From Hyphochytrium catenoides (Eukaryota; Sar; Hyphochytriomycetes; Hyphochytriales; Hyphochytriaceae), in assembly GCA_900088475.1 (NCBI GenBank), contig FLMG01004617.1, positions 774-17,953 on the forward strand: a stretch of DNA of 17,180 bases, written 5' to 3'. A program made the position numbers and the translations under genes. Of the stretch, positions 1-9,072 are shown in pieces. Below the pieces are notes generated by a model, which saw only the letters and a list, made by a program, of their open reading frames with translations, did not search any database and had not been told where the DNA came from. Numbering within the stretch: the stretch's first letter is position 1; each line of letters begins with the position of its first letter.

Positions 1-132
1 TTGACTGTTAAGTTCTCTCTCTTCCGCCAACAGAAGGCGACACCACGACTCGCCAACAATGTTTTGAGAAGAGAGACACACTGACGATAAGAGGGAGAGA
101 GAAAGAGAGAGAGAAAGAGACAGAAGAGAACG
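1..132 (+). other. 5' flank / probable 5' UTR of the RRM gene
   Basis: This is the non-coding lead-in to the RNA-binding protein gene. It becomes a GA-rich tract (about 88-121) just before the start codon. I see no TATA box. An upstream ATG at 59-61 is followed after one codon by TGA at 65-67, giving a minimal two-codon uORF if this part is transcribed. The main ATG at 133 has A at -3 and G at +4, a good eukaryotic start context. Confidence 0.4.
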
Positions 133-2184
133 ATGGCGTACTCTCTCTCTGTCAAGGACATTGTCTATAGCTCAGGAGAGGACGACGATGATCTGGATCC
201 TACGGATTTCATCGCTGCGACAGGGCTGAAGACGGTTGAGGACGAGGAGAGAGACGGAGAAGAGTGGGAGAGAGACCAAGAGAGAGACCAAGAGAGAGAA
301 GAGGAGAGAGAGAGAGAGAATCTGGAGCTTGAGGAAGAAGAAAAACGGCTCCCGCAGACCGTCGAACAAGAGAGAGAAGAACCATCACCAGACTCTTCAG
401 TGAGACCAGGATCCGCACTAGCGGCGGAGGCTGGGAAATTTGACAGTGGAAAGAGAGAGAGAAGAGAAACTGAGGAGAGAGATGATTCAGAGAGAGAAGA
501 GGGCGAGCTAGAAGAAGGAGAAGTGCAGGAGCTAGCCTCCTCTCGCCCTCTTCTCTCTTCTCTTTCTCTCGAGCCAACAGACAAACACCGGTCTTTCAAG
601 CGACAAAGGCTAGAGAGCCCTTATCTCTCTCTTGGGAACGGAAGAGGGAGAAGCTCTTATCCTCCTGGCCTCAACCCTCTCGCACGTCCTTTCTCTCCTC
701 TTCTCTCCTCTCCCCTACCGCTTCCTCACATTAATAGGGGCATGCCACCGCTTCTCTCTCACTTACCGGGGAGAGGGATGCCGAGGCCTATCCTTCCGAC
801 TCCTCCTGCTTCATCCTTTCTCTCTTCTTCTCTCTCTCTCTCTCGGACACCAGGACTTTTGGCTGATCCGGTGCCACCTCCACTTCTCTCTTCAGGACAG
901 CGAAGCACACACGCTCCTCTGCTACCAGTGCAGTCGGGTAGTCAGAGTAGAAGTAGGAAACGGGAAAGAGACGAAAGAGAGAGACACGACAGGGAGAGAG
1001 GAGATAAGAGGGAGAGAGAGGGAAGAGAGAGAGAAAGGATGGAGAGAGAGGCAGAAGGAGATGAAAGAGAGCGAAAAAGGACGGAGAGAGCGGGAAGGGA
1101 GAGAGAAGACAGTGAGAGAGGAGGAAGGAGAGAGAGAGGAGAGACAGAGAGGAAGGACAACGAGAGAGGAGAAAGGAGAGACAGAGTTGACAGAGACGGA
1201 AAAGATAGAAGAGAAAGAGAAAGAGGAGACAAGGAGAGAAGAAGTCCTTCCGACAAGAGCAGAGATGAAAGAGGACGGACTGCTTATCGAACCGCTCGGC
1301 AATCGCGAGAACGAGAGGACGAAGAGAGAAGAGAGGGAAGGCTTCCTTCAGCGGAGAAGCTTCTCTCTCTCTCTCGCAGCATCAACCTCGCCAATAGAGA
1401 GAGAACGAGGGCAATTCTAGTAGAAAATCTGCCCAACAAGATTGATGAATCCACAATATTCAGCTTGTTATCGAAAGCAGGGAAGATAGAGGTAAGTGGG
1501 GCCAATGGGGAGACAGACGCAGAGGCGGAAGAGAGAAGATTGTGTGCCACAGACGCTTAGTCAGACAGAGGGACTCCTGTTGCCCCACCTTTCTATGGTT
1601 TATACGGGAGAGAGAGAGAAAGAGGGAGGGAGACAGAGAGAGAGTGAGTTTTAGCGAGACTCTGACGGCTCCTCTCTTTCAATCTGATGCAGACCTTAAA
1701 GATCAACTGGCCCAAGGCTGGGTTGGCCTATGTTCGCTTCGTCACTGCCAGTGCCGCCGCGGACGCTAGACGTCAGTTCAACAGGTAGCCATCTCTTTCT
1801 CTTTCTTCTTCTCTTTTCAGAGATAGATCTCTTTCTCTCGCCTTCTCTCTCTTGCTAGCTCTCTCTTTCGCGCTCCGATCGGCCCTCTCTCTGGATATAG
1901 GTGTTTGAGACGTCAGGCACATCAAAAGAGCTTTATTTTTGTCCTTCCTCGTACTATTAACTCTCCTTCCATTCTCTCGATGCCTTTCCCTCCCATCTCT
2001 CTTTCTTTGTCTGTCTCTCTCTTTCTCTCTCTGCCTCTCGTTGCTTGTATTGTTCCACGCAGTTATCCTCTAGAGAACTCAATACGTGCCCTTTTTGCGT
2101 CTCCTTCCTTCTCTGTTGTCATCGCTTTCTAGGCATAAAGTGGAAGAGAACATCGTCTCTGTCACGTTTGTGCCTGACAGCTAG
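133..2184 (+). CDS. RE/RS-rich RNA-binding protein with C-terminal RRM (3 exons)
   Basis: Exons 133-1491, 1693-1784 and 2133-2184 give 500 residues. Introns are 201 and 348 bp; donors GTAAGT and GTAGCC, acceptors CAG and TAG. Residues 1 to about 425 are low complexity: acidic RE/EE runs, a Pro/Leu/Ser-rich middle (about 165-270), then a long RE/RD/KR block. Residues about 428-498 form one RRM: RNP2-like ILVENLP, then RNP1-like GLAYVRF at about 463-469, and a last strand VSVTFVP before the stop. The RRM is only seen after splicing: exon 1 ends after beta-1/alpha-1, exon 2 carries RNP1, exon 3 the last strand. RRMs bind single-stranded RNA, and RS/RE tails usually mediate nuclear contacts, so a role in splicing or mRNA processing is likely but inferred. 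I cannot name an ortholog. The coding strand is very GA-rich, so the N-terminal repeats may partly reflect DNA-level repeat expansion. Confidence 0.85.
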
Positions 2185-2281
2185 CTGGAGACTATAAGGC
2201 ATCAGCTGAAAAGGCCACAAAGTAGACTGGAAATTTATGAGACAAGATGAGAGACCAGACGGGCTGCCTGCTCATAGAAAG

Positions 2282-4122
2282 TTAGGCTTGAAGGACTGCC
2301 GCACCGCTGCCATCCTCTGGCTGGGCGAGAGAACTAAGCTCAATCGCTGGGTGGTCATTGTGCCACTGTCCTTCATATATAACCGCGTTAGACCTACTGA
2401 GCACGCCATAACCCTCTCTTTTCCCCATTCTCCATGATCCTGGAAACAAACGAGCATTAGTCGTGGAGTAGACGGGAGAGAAAAGAAGAGAGGCTGAGGA
2501 GAGAAGTAAGCGGAATAAAGAGGATCAATTACTGAGAGAGAAAAATAAGGAGAGCAAGTGTGGTCCGCACAAGGCAGGGAACGACCTTTGTACTCCTCTC
2601 CATTGCTGTACACACAGAGTCCCTCGCCATGGCGCTGGTCATCTAGCCAGTTCCCCTCGTATCGACTCCCAGAGGGAAGAATGGAGCGTCCTATAAAGAC
2701 GAAATACAGTGAGAGAGAGAGAGGGAGGACGGGCAGAGAGGCTCTTTCTCTCCGTGTCCCTACCTTTGCCACAGCGCTTTCCTCCTACCCATTTCCCTTC
2801 ATAGACCTCCTTCGTGACAGCATCACGGTACTTGCCAAACCCATTGCGGACATTAGAGCGCCAGGCCCCGTTGTACTCTGAGCCGTCCGGATAGTAACAC
2901 AGTCCCAAGCTAGATAGACAGATGAGTTAGCATCATGGACAGAGCGGGCCATACAGATACAGCAGGTAATGCCGGGAGAGAGAGAAAAAAAGAGGGACAG
3001 AAAGGAACAGGATACTCCGAGTAAGCCCTATTCGGTTTAGCACCAAGCTGAGCGAAGAGCAAAAGAGAGAGAAAGAGAGATAAAGGGTGATAGAGAGAGC
3101 CACGAGAAGACATCGCGTTGCTCTCGCCCTCCTCTAGCTGCTTGTTTACTCCGCTATCGCGGATAAGCGTACCCTTCTCTTTGATTGTTGGCGAACCATC
3201 CTTCATACTTAGTGCCCAAGCGGGGATAGCTGACGGAGGTGGCCACTCCCTGTCCGTGGCGCTTTCCATCAGTCCACTCTCCTTCATAGTTCTCCTTCTG
3301 CCCTAGGGAGGTCTCCCAGGTCAGCTTACCCCAGCCGTGATGCTGGTCACATTTCCAGCTCCCTAGGTACGGGGAAGTGATGCAGAGTGAGCTGAGAGTG
3401 CAGCGAGAGAGAAAAGAGAGAGAGAGAGAGTCTAGGTCCGACTCCTCGAGAGTCAGTGCTAGCACTTTGCAAGGGAATGAAGGATAAGGAAGTGAGACAC
3501 TCCTAGGGCCATGGCCTGCCAGAATGGATGTGGAACAAGTGTCCAGAGGATAGCGAAACAGTCGCAGTCGATTAGATGACGGGACGAGACGCGCGTTTAC
3601 CTTCATAAATGGATCCATCTCTGTACAGGCACTTTCCTGAGCCACTCTTCTTGTCAGCCTCCCAGTGTCCCTCATACCGGGTCTGAGCATGGAAGGAAGG
3701 GCATTGGCAAGGGGAACAAAGATCAAAAGTTTGCAAGAGTGAGCTGCTCAAGGGAAAGGAGAAGGGTGTTAAGGGGATGCATGGGGCGCTTACATAGTCT
3801 CTCGTCATGATCATGACTCCTCTGCCTTGCCTCTGGCCGGCCTTCCAGGCTCCCTCATAGAGTCCTCCGTCTTTATAGCTCATCCTTCCCTCTCCATATA
3901 TTTCGTCAGCGTTCCACTCGCCGCTGTATTGGTCACCATTGGCAAAGGTCATGACTCCCTGTCCATGCCGCTTGTCATGCCGCCAGTCTCCCTCGTACTT
4001 TGAGCCGTCTAGGTAGGTGCAGAGTCCCACACCATGGCGCTTGCCTTCAAGGACTTCCCCGCTGTAGCTGTCGCCAGACGCCGTGACTAGAGTCTTTATT
4101 GGGCTTTCCACCACGGCTGGAC

Positions 4123-4165
<43 letters not shown>

Positions 4166-6261
4166 AGAGAAAGAGAAAGAGAAAGAAACGAAGAAGCAGA
4201 GACAGAAAAGTCAGAAAGAAGGAGGATGAGGAATGACATGGAAAGAAGAGAGGAAAATGGAAGATGCTAAGGCAAAAGGTAGAAAGAAACAAACGGAGAT
4301 TCAAAGTTACCTGGAGGTGGCTTGGCGGCCCACACGTCCAAATGCCAGAGATCTGGCTGGAGCTGGTTGGTCGGCCCCATCCCGCCATAGAGGAAGATAT
4401 GCTTCATATCTGCAGACGCCACCATCCCGTGGAGCTGACAACTAAGAGAAGAAGAGTAACAATGGCAGACGAGAAGGCAGAAGGGAGGTCGATAGTGAAA
4501 GTTGAAGATTAGCCGTGAAGGAGCAAGTCGTGGGCTGACGTTTCCGCCTCACATTGGTGGGCCTTCGTTGTGGACATCCATCTTTCTTGTTTGCTTGCTC
4601 TCTGGGCAGAAGACTAGGGGCTCATGCCCCACTCCACCTCTTCCAATCCCACCATAGATTAACACACTAGGATCGTCGTGGCTGGCAGTACCCGCAGGAT
4701 GCCCATCCTAAGAGACAACAGCATTTAGCAGTGACGAAACCTGGTATGCGGCTCCCACTTACTGAAGCAGGGCCAGGCCTTTGCATGTGAGGGTCTTGGA
4801 CAAGTGTTGCGCGGTGCCAGCTGAGCGCTGTCATGGGGCTGTCAATGCTTGCCAACTCCATGGTGCGGAGATTGATGCTTTGGATCTTGTCACTGTGCCG
4901 AGTTCCATCGTATCCACCGATGAAGTATGCGTAGTCCTTAATAATAACTGAGGCGTGGTAGGCGAGCGGCAGAAGATGATGCTGACCGTGAGGCTGTTAG
5001 GGGAAGAACAAAAGCACGTAGAGGTCAGAGAGGACTGGTGGCAGAGGATGGAGGGAGATAGAGGGTAAAAGCCACCGACCTGGAGCTTCTTCCATTTTCC
5101 CGCTTTCCAGTCGAACTGATTGGTCTTCTGCTCTGCACCTTGCCCCGCTCTAGGCCCTGCAGAGTATAGCCAGACGTCATCTAGATGCTTCCCTTCGTCG
5201 CTGATCCCTCCGTACACGAGAAGACTCGGCCCGGATTCTTCCGAGTGATATAGAGAACAGCTGTGCCAGCTACGAGCTGGAGGCCACTCTCCCGATGGTT
5301 CAACCTACAATGCAGAAACCGAGTGAGGAGCTGTCTCTCGAGCCGTCTCATCTAACTGAAGGACATCTTTTAGATTGGCATCCTGATTCTCTAAACTGCG
5401 AGATCACAAGTAGAACGTAGGCAGTCTCTTCGTTTTTCCCTTAACTCTCTCTCTCGCAAGCGTTCCCCTCTCTTCTGTCTCTGTCTCTCTCTGTATGTCT
5501 TTGTGTGTGTCTCTCTGTCTCTCTTTCTGTTTCTCTCTCTCTCTCTCTTATTTCTCCCATGTCGCCGTGACCCACTTAAAGTTAGACTTGTTCGATGTTA
5601 ATGAGACTCTTTACCGTTAATTGCTTTGCCTGCCTCTCTGCCCCCTTTCCCACTCTTCTCCACTTACCGCGATCCAACGCAGAGCTTGTCCATCAAACTC
5701 TCCGATGTACAGATCTGCCGAGTTGCGAGCCAGTGCGTGGAGACTGCGGCTACCGATCGATTGACCGCCAAACATCAGAAGTTGGCTGTGTGTCCCAATC
5801 ACCGTGTGGCCTAGCGAGATAGAGAACCCACTGGTCAGTACCGGAGAACGAGGCAATCTGACTGTATAGTCTCTGACAGCCGTAAGGTACAATAGGGAAA
5901 ACAAGTGGGCTGACCCGTTCGGTTGATTGGCTTCTGGCCGTAGACGTCAATCTTCTTGTGGATCCACGCAGATTTCGAGAGATCATATATGAGCACAATC
6001 AGCGTCTCCTCCCCAGCATCCCGCGGCTGTGGAGTGCTGCCCCCGATTACGAGGACCCTAGGGAAAGAGAAGAGTCATCCTTCGCATATGAAAGGAGCTG
6101 TAGCCCTTTAACAGCGTTAGTTCTCACCTTTCGTCCATGCAACAGAGCTGGGAGCCTAGTAGTGAGGATGATGGAACCTCTTCAGAGCTGATCCTCCGCC
6201 ATTGTGGCCAGGCCTCAGAGCGAGACCCTGCCGATGCCGAAAGTACGTTATTAATGCTCAT
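2282..6261 (-). CDS. Kelch-propeller / MORN-repeat fusion protein (13 exons)
   Basis: Exons, reading down: 6261-6128, 6057-5915, 5810-5668, 5304-5080, 4993-4763, 4707-4553, 4441-4311, 4116-3794, 3682-3601, 3362-3173, 2909-2764, 2690-2586, 2439-2282; 2166 nt, 721 residues, all phases match. Residues about 18-387 hold six Kelch repeats with the pattern P..R.GH then [VLF][IFY]GG, for example VLVIGG, LLMFGG, LLVYGG, YFIGGYDG, VLIYGG and IFLYGG. Residues 405-715 hold about 13 MORN units of the form Y.G.W..G.RHG.G, the last partial. Intron 7 joins the halves: ..WAAKPPP / AVVESPIK.., g+cc making one Ala codon, so the fusion does not depend on read-through. Kelch propellers bind proteins; MORN arrays link to membranes or cytoskeleton and are common in flagellated protists. 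A scaffold role is inferred. The ATG at 6261 follows an in-frame stop (TAA) 18 nt upstream. No catalytic domain is visible. The stop lies 97 bp from that of the convergent RRM gene. Confidence 0.9.
4124..4190. repeat. (GA)n / (GAAAGA)n microsatellite in Kelch-MORN intron 7
   Basis: An uninterrupted GA dinucleotide run (about 4125-4157) passes into GAAAGA units. On the gene's sense strand it is the CT-rich tract just before the acceptor at 4117, so it doubles as the polypyrimidine tract of the intron that separates the Kelch half from the MORN half. Its length is likely to vary between strains. Confidence 0.9.
5530..5550. repeat. (CT)n microsatellite in Kelch-MORN intron 3
   Basis: A short CT dinucleotide run inside the longest intron of the Kelch-MORN gene (5667-5305, 363 bp). 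The flanking 5450-5530 is also pyrimidine-rich on the plus strand, with CTCTGT-like units, so the sense strand of this intron is purine-rich, the reverse of intron 7. Confidence 0.8.
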
Positions 6262-8051
6262 TATGACCTTGCGGATGGCTTATCGTCAGCGGGAGCGGGA
6301 TCCCATCTCCGGCCGCTGTAGTGAGGATGCTGTCGTCGTTCTTCGTCGTCTGGCGTCCTCGATAGAGATCTTGCCTAGGGAGAGCGCTCACTTTTTTACA
6401 TCCTGTGTCCTCGTCTGTTCATTCTTAGAGAAGCTCCAGAAGGTCCTGATAGATGGAGAAGGTCGGGCGGACAGGGCAGCAGCAGAGCCGATGATGGCAG
6501 CAGGCGCACAGCGCGGGGCGGGGCGGCCAGGGCGGTCCAAAGCGAAGCAGCAAGCCACCCAACTTCAAGGGTTAATAAAACCGTTTCTGGCTCTCCTTTG
6601 ATTACTGAATGAATGCCAAGCCCAAGATCGGAAAGTAGGGATTTGGTACTACGACTACTGTAATCATCAGAGATTTATCATGCCCTGGCAGGAACAAGTG
6701 CTTTCTACAGCCTTTATTATTGAGGATCCGAATGCATACATTTGAGAACAGGCTAGCCGCTAACGTCGGTGTCATTGTTTGAGAGCATGCGACCCTCCAA
6801 TGGTCATTTTTATAAATACAAACCATCGCAATTTATTGTTGCTCTGGTTCAGGACGGAAGACAATAAGGATGTATCAAAATACATTGGACCGCTGCTCCG
6901 GCCCCTCACAATGGTTTGAATACCTTTATGACTGCACGGCTGGACGTGGCGGCTGCTTGCCGAGCTTACCACTATCGAAATTGTGCCCATGCCAAGCTGG
7001 AGTAGGATAATATCACAGCCTCGCAAGAGGCCCATCAGCCTGATGAATCAATATAATCTCCGCGGCCTGTGGCTGTGTACGTTCATCAAGGAACGAACCA
7101 CTAGCCAGGGCGGGCTCTATAGCCTCTACAGTGAGAACTTTGTTGTAGGACGAGGACACTGTCCACCACCCGCTTGAGGTCGGTGAGGAGAGACGCGAAT
7201 CCTACTGTTGCCAGGCACCCTGAAGTAATACGGCGAGGTATGGGAACAAGCTTAGGGCAGGGATGCGGTTTACTCGCCTGATGCTAAATATTGCGCGGCG
7301 AAACATCTTGGCGGCGTTGAGACTGTCCTGTGCAAGCTGATGTCTGAGGCTGGCGTGCAGCCGAGTGAGATCACCTGCGCTGAATTGATTGTCATGTGGA
7401 AGTTGACACGGATAGATGTCAATATTATGACACAACCGACAGATAATCCAGAGCAGGCAACGATACTACTGTCACAGGTCTTCGTTCGAATGTGTGCTCT
7501 GAGAGATAAGCCGCAACTGGAATACGCTGTGTACCTCTATCCCTGCCAAGAGTTAGCTAAGAGGCTTTACCTCTCATCGCATTAGCTTGTATGTCGTACA
7601 GCGAGGCAGCTGACGCACCCGCTGCTAAGAATACTGAAGTTTCTGTCTGGAGGTGGTCAGAGGTTACAATCTATCGCAGCAGCCGAGCTCGACAGTCATC
7701 GAGAGCGGTAACCCAGGGAACACAGCAGTAGATAGTAGGGAAGGGGAATGCTCCGACGAATCTATGATCTACTATCTTCCTGGAGTACCTAAAGAACCGG
7801 CGTCACCTACAATCACAGGAACCACTCTCCCGTACACAAAGGAGAAAAGAGAGTAAGTGCCAAGCAGAAGCCAACAACGGCACGCTGCATCGCTCATCAC
7901 TGAGGAGTATGTCTCGTGGGAAGTCACATACATTATAGTTCGGTGCCTTGATTGGCTTGGGGAATAGCACCACCCTTGTTGAAGTAAGAGCCGTAGAAAA
8001 GATAAGGGAGGAGGATAGAGGCGGTAGGGGCACGAGAGCAATGGCGAAAGC
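6262..8051. other. 1.8 kb region between minus-strand genes, no confident gene
   Basis: The region lies upstream of the Kelch-MORN start and downstream of the coiled-coil gene. Unlike most spacers here it is not GA/CT-rich, which hints at past or present coding use. It contains a plus-strand frame open from 6137 to 6601 (partly antisense to Kelch exon 1), a TATAAATA-like box near 6813, a plus-strand exon-like frame at 7256-7585 with a PPR-like motif, another open frame at 7653-7856 ending at a GTAAGT, and a possible acceptor at 7938. I could not join these into one gene: the phases at 7852 and 7939 do not fit. It may be a decayed gene, a non-coding transcript or a gene with diverged introns. 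Confidence 0.5.
7256..7585 (+). CDS. Exon-like ORF with one PPR-like motif (fragment, doubtful)
   Basis: A 109-codon frame starts right after a possible acceptor (CTTAG at 7251-7255) and ends at TAG; an internal ATG lies at 7340. Near its start the translation has GGVETVLCKLMSEAG then VQPSEITCAELI. This matches the second helix and loop of a pentatricopeptide repeat (G.VE.A...F..M...G..P...TY..LI). PPR proteins bind organellar RNA. Only one convincing unit is visible, against many in a normal PPR protein, and no start exon could be joined upstream. It may be a decayed gene, one exon of a diverged gene, or chance. Confidence 0.25.
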   Translation, partial: GRDAVYSPDAKYCAAKHLGGVETVLCKLMSEAGVQPSEITCAELIVMWKLTRIDVNIMTQPTDNPEQATILLSQVFVRMCALRDKPQLEYAVYLYPCQELAKRLYLSSH

Positions 8052-8894
8052 TCAGAAAGAAGAAGCGAAGAGGGAGGTGAGCCTTGAGATGCTGCTCTCT
8101 TTGTACGACTTCTCCAGTGTGGTCAAGTCCACCTGGTACTGAGCTACCCGTTTGTCCAGCACCTTTTCAATCTTCTTGATCAACGCAGGAAGCCCTTCAT
8201 TAGCATCCTTGGCGCACTCCACCAGGCGGCCTTGAAGCTCCTTTATTCTCGAGATGCAAGACGCCGAAGCAGCTCCCAAGTCATGAAGCCTTTTGCGACG
8301 GCCGGCAATGGACTGATTCACTCTCTGTAGCTCTTCCGCCATCTGCGTCTCAATGTCCTTGACCTTCAGCTTGAAGGTGGAAATGTCGGCCTTTCGCCTG
8401 GTACCAAGGGCTCGTTTGGTGGCCTGAAGCTCCTCCTCTATGGCCTTGTCAAAGCTCTGCACCAGTTGTATACGTCGTGTTTCTTTCCAGTCGACGTCCA
8501 GCTCCTTGGCTTTAAGGGCGACAGCCTCGATATCAGACTTCACACGCTTATACCTCTTGCACAGATGAGGGTGAGACAAGAGATTGGCTTCTGCACTCTC
8601 CATTCCCCTCTTCTTCCTTGCTGTATCCAGATGGTCTCTTCGGCCGCCAGATCCATGCGGAGGATGGTAGGTCACGGTCTTCTCAGTCACCGGAAAATTC
8701 TTCTCCTTCTTTTCAGTTATTACATCCTCTGATAAAGCAGATAAAGAACTTCAGATGATTGACAAGGAGGTTGTGGTGTGAGAACGTTTGCAGAGACTCT
8801 TACCGACAACCGAGCTCCAATTACGCTTGATCCAGGGCAGTTCCTCTTCCCGTTTCTCTTTTAACTGGCTTGTCCCAGTCGCGTTGTATGCCAT
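8052..8894 (-). CDS. Coiled-coil protein of unknown function (2 exons)
   Basis: Exon 8894-8804 and exon 8728-8052 are joined across a 75-bp GT-AG intron (donor GTAAGA, acceptor TCAG) in phase 1, giving 255 residues. The start ATG sits in an ACCATGG context, close to the ideal eukaryotic start. The protein is highly charged. From about residue 90 to the end it is almost all helix-forming, with heptad-like Leu/Ile/Val spacing, for example FKLKVKDIETQMAEELQRV and ISRIKELQGRLVECAKDA, which predicts a long coiled coil. No signal peptide, membrane span or enzyme motif is visible. The upstream minus-strand gene stops 178 bp away, so this is a tandem neighbour with its own start. I do not recognise the family; small coiled-coil proteins like this are frequent among flagellar and centrosomal components, but nothing in the sequence proves that role. 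Confidence 0.8.
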
Positions 8895-9010
8895 GGTAGC
8901 ACAACTTGATGGAGTAAATGGCCTTTCTTTGTTGGCTGACCCTTCAATAGCTCTTCTGAGAGATGGAGTGTTCCCTGGAAAAGTGGAAGGCGAGGTTAGT
9001 TTATCCTGAA

Positions 9011-9050
9011 CCTTCTTCCTCTATCACACATTTTCTTCCTCTATCACACA
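9011..9050. repeat. Tandem 20-bp duplication
   Basis: Two adjacent 20-bp units (9011-9030 and 9031-9050) match at 18 of 20 positions, sharing TTCTTCCTCTATCACACA. The repeat lies 23 bp beyond the stop of the ARM-like gene, between it and the start of the coiled-coil gene, so it falls in a 3' UTR or spacer. It looks like a recent tandem duplication. Confidence 0.9.
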
Positions 9051-9072
9051 GAGGCGGCCATCAAAAGACTTT

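Noticed and set aside
165-1302. Minus-strand Ser/Leu-rich open frames opposite the RRM gene
   Set aside because: They are the reverse complement of GAGAGA coding repeats, which lack stops in several frames; they show no domain, while the plus strand yields an RRM after splicing.
632-1420. A 262-codon plus-strand frame overlapping the RRM gene
   Set aside because: It is a shifted reading of the same GA repeats, low complexity, and does not lead into the RRM exons.
1905-2132. Open frame in RRM-gene intron 2 as an extra exon
   Set aside because: Joining 1784 directly to 2133 completes the last RRM strand (VSVTFVP) and the stop; the intronic frame is CT-rich and breaks the domain.
3154-3726. 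Separate MORN genes from each minus-strand frame
   Set aside because: The frames end at normal donors/acceptors and join in phase into one continuous MORN array with the Kelch half.
7853-7938. Intron joining 7653-7852 to a frame at 7939 on the plus strand
   Set aside because: The ends look like GT-AG, but the phase (2) leads to a stop within five codons.
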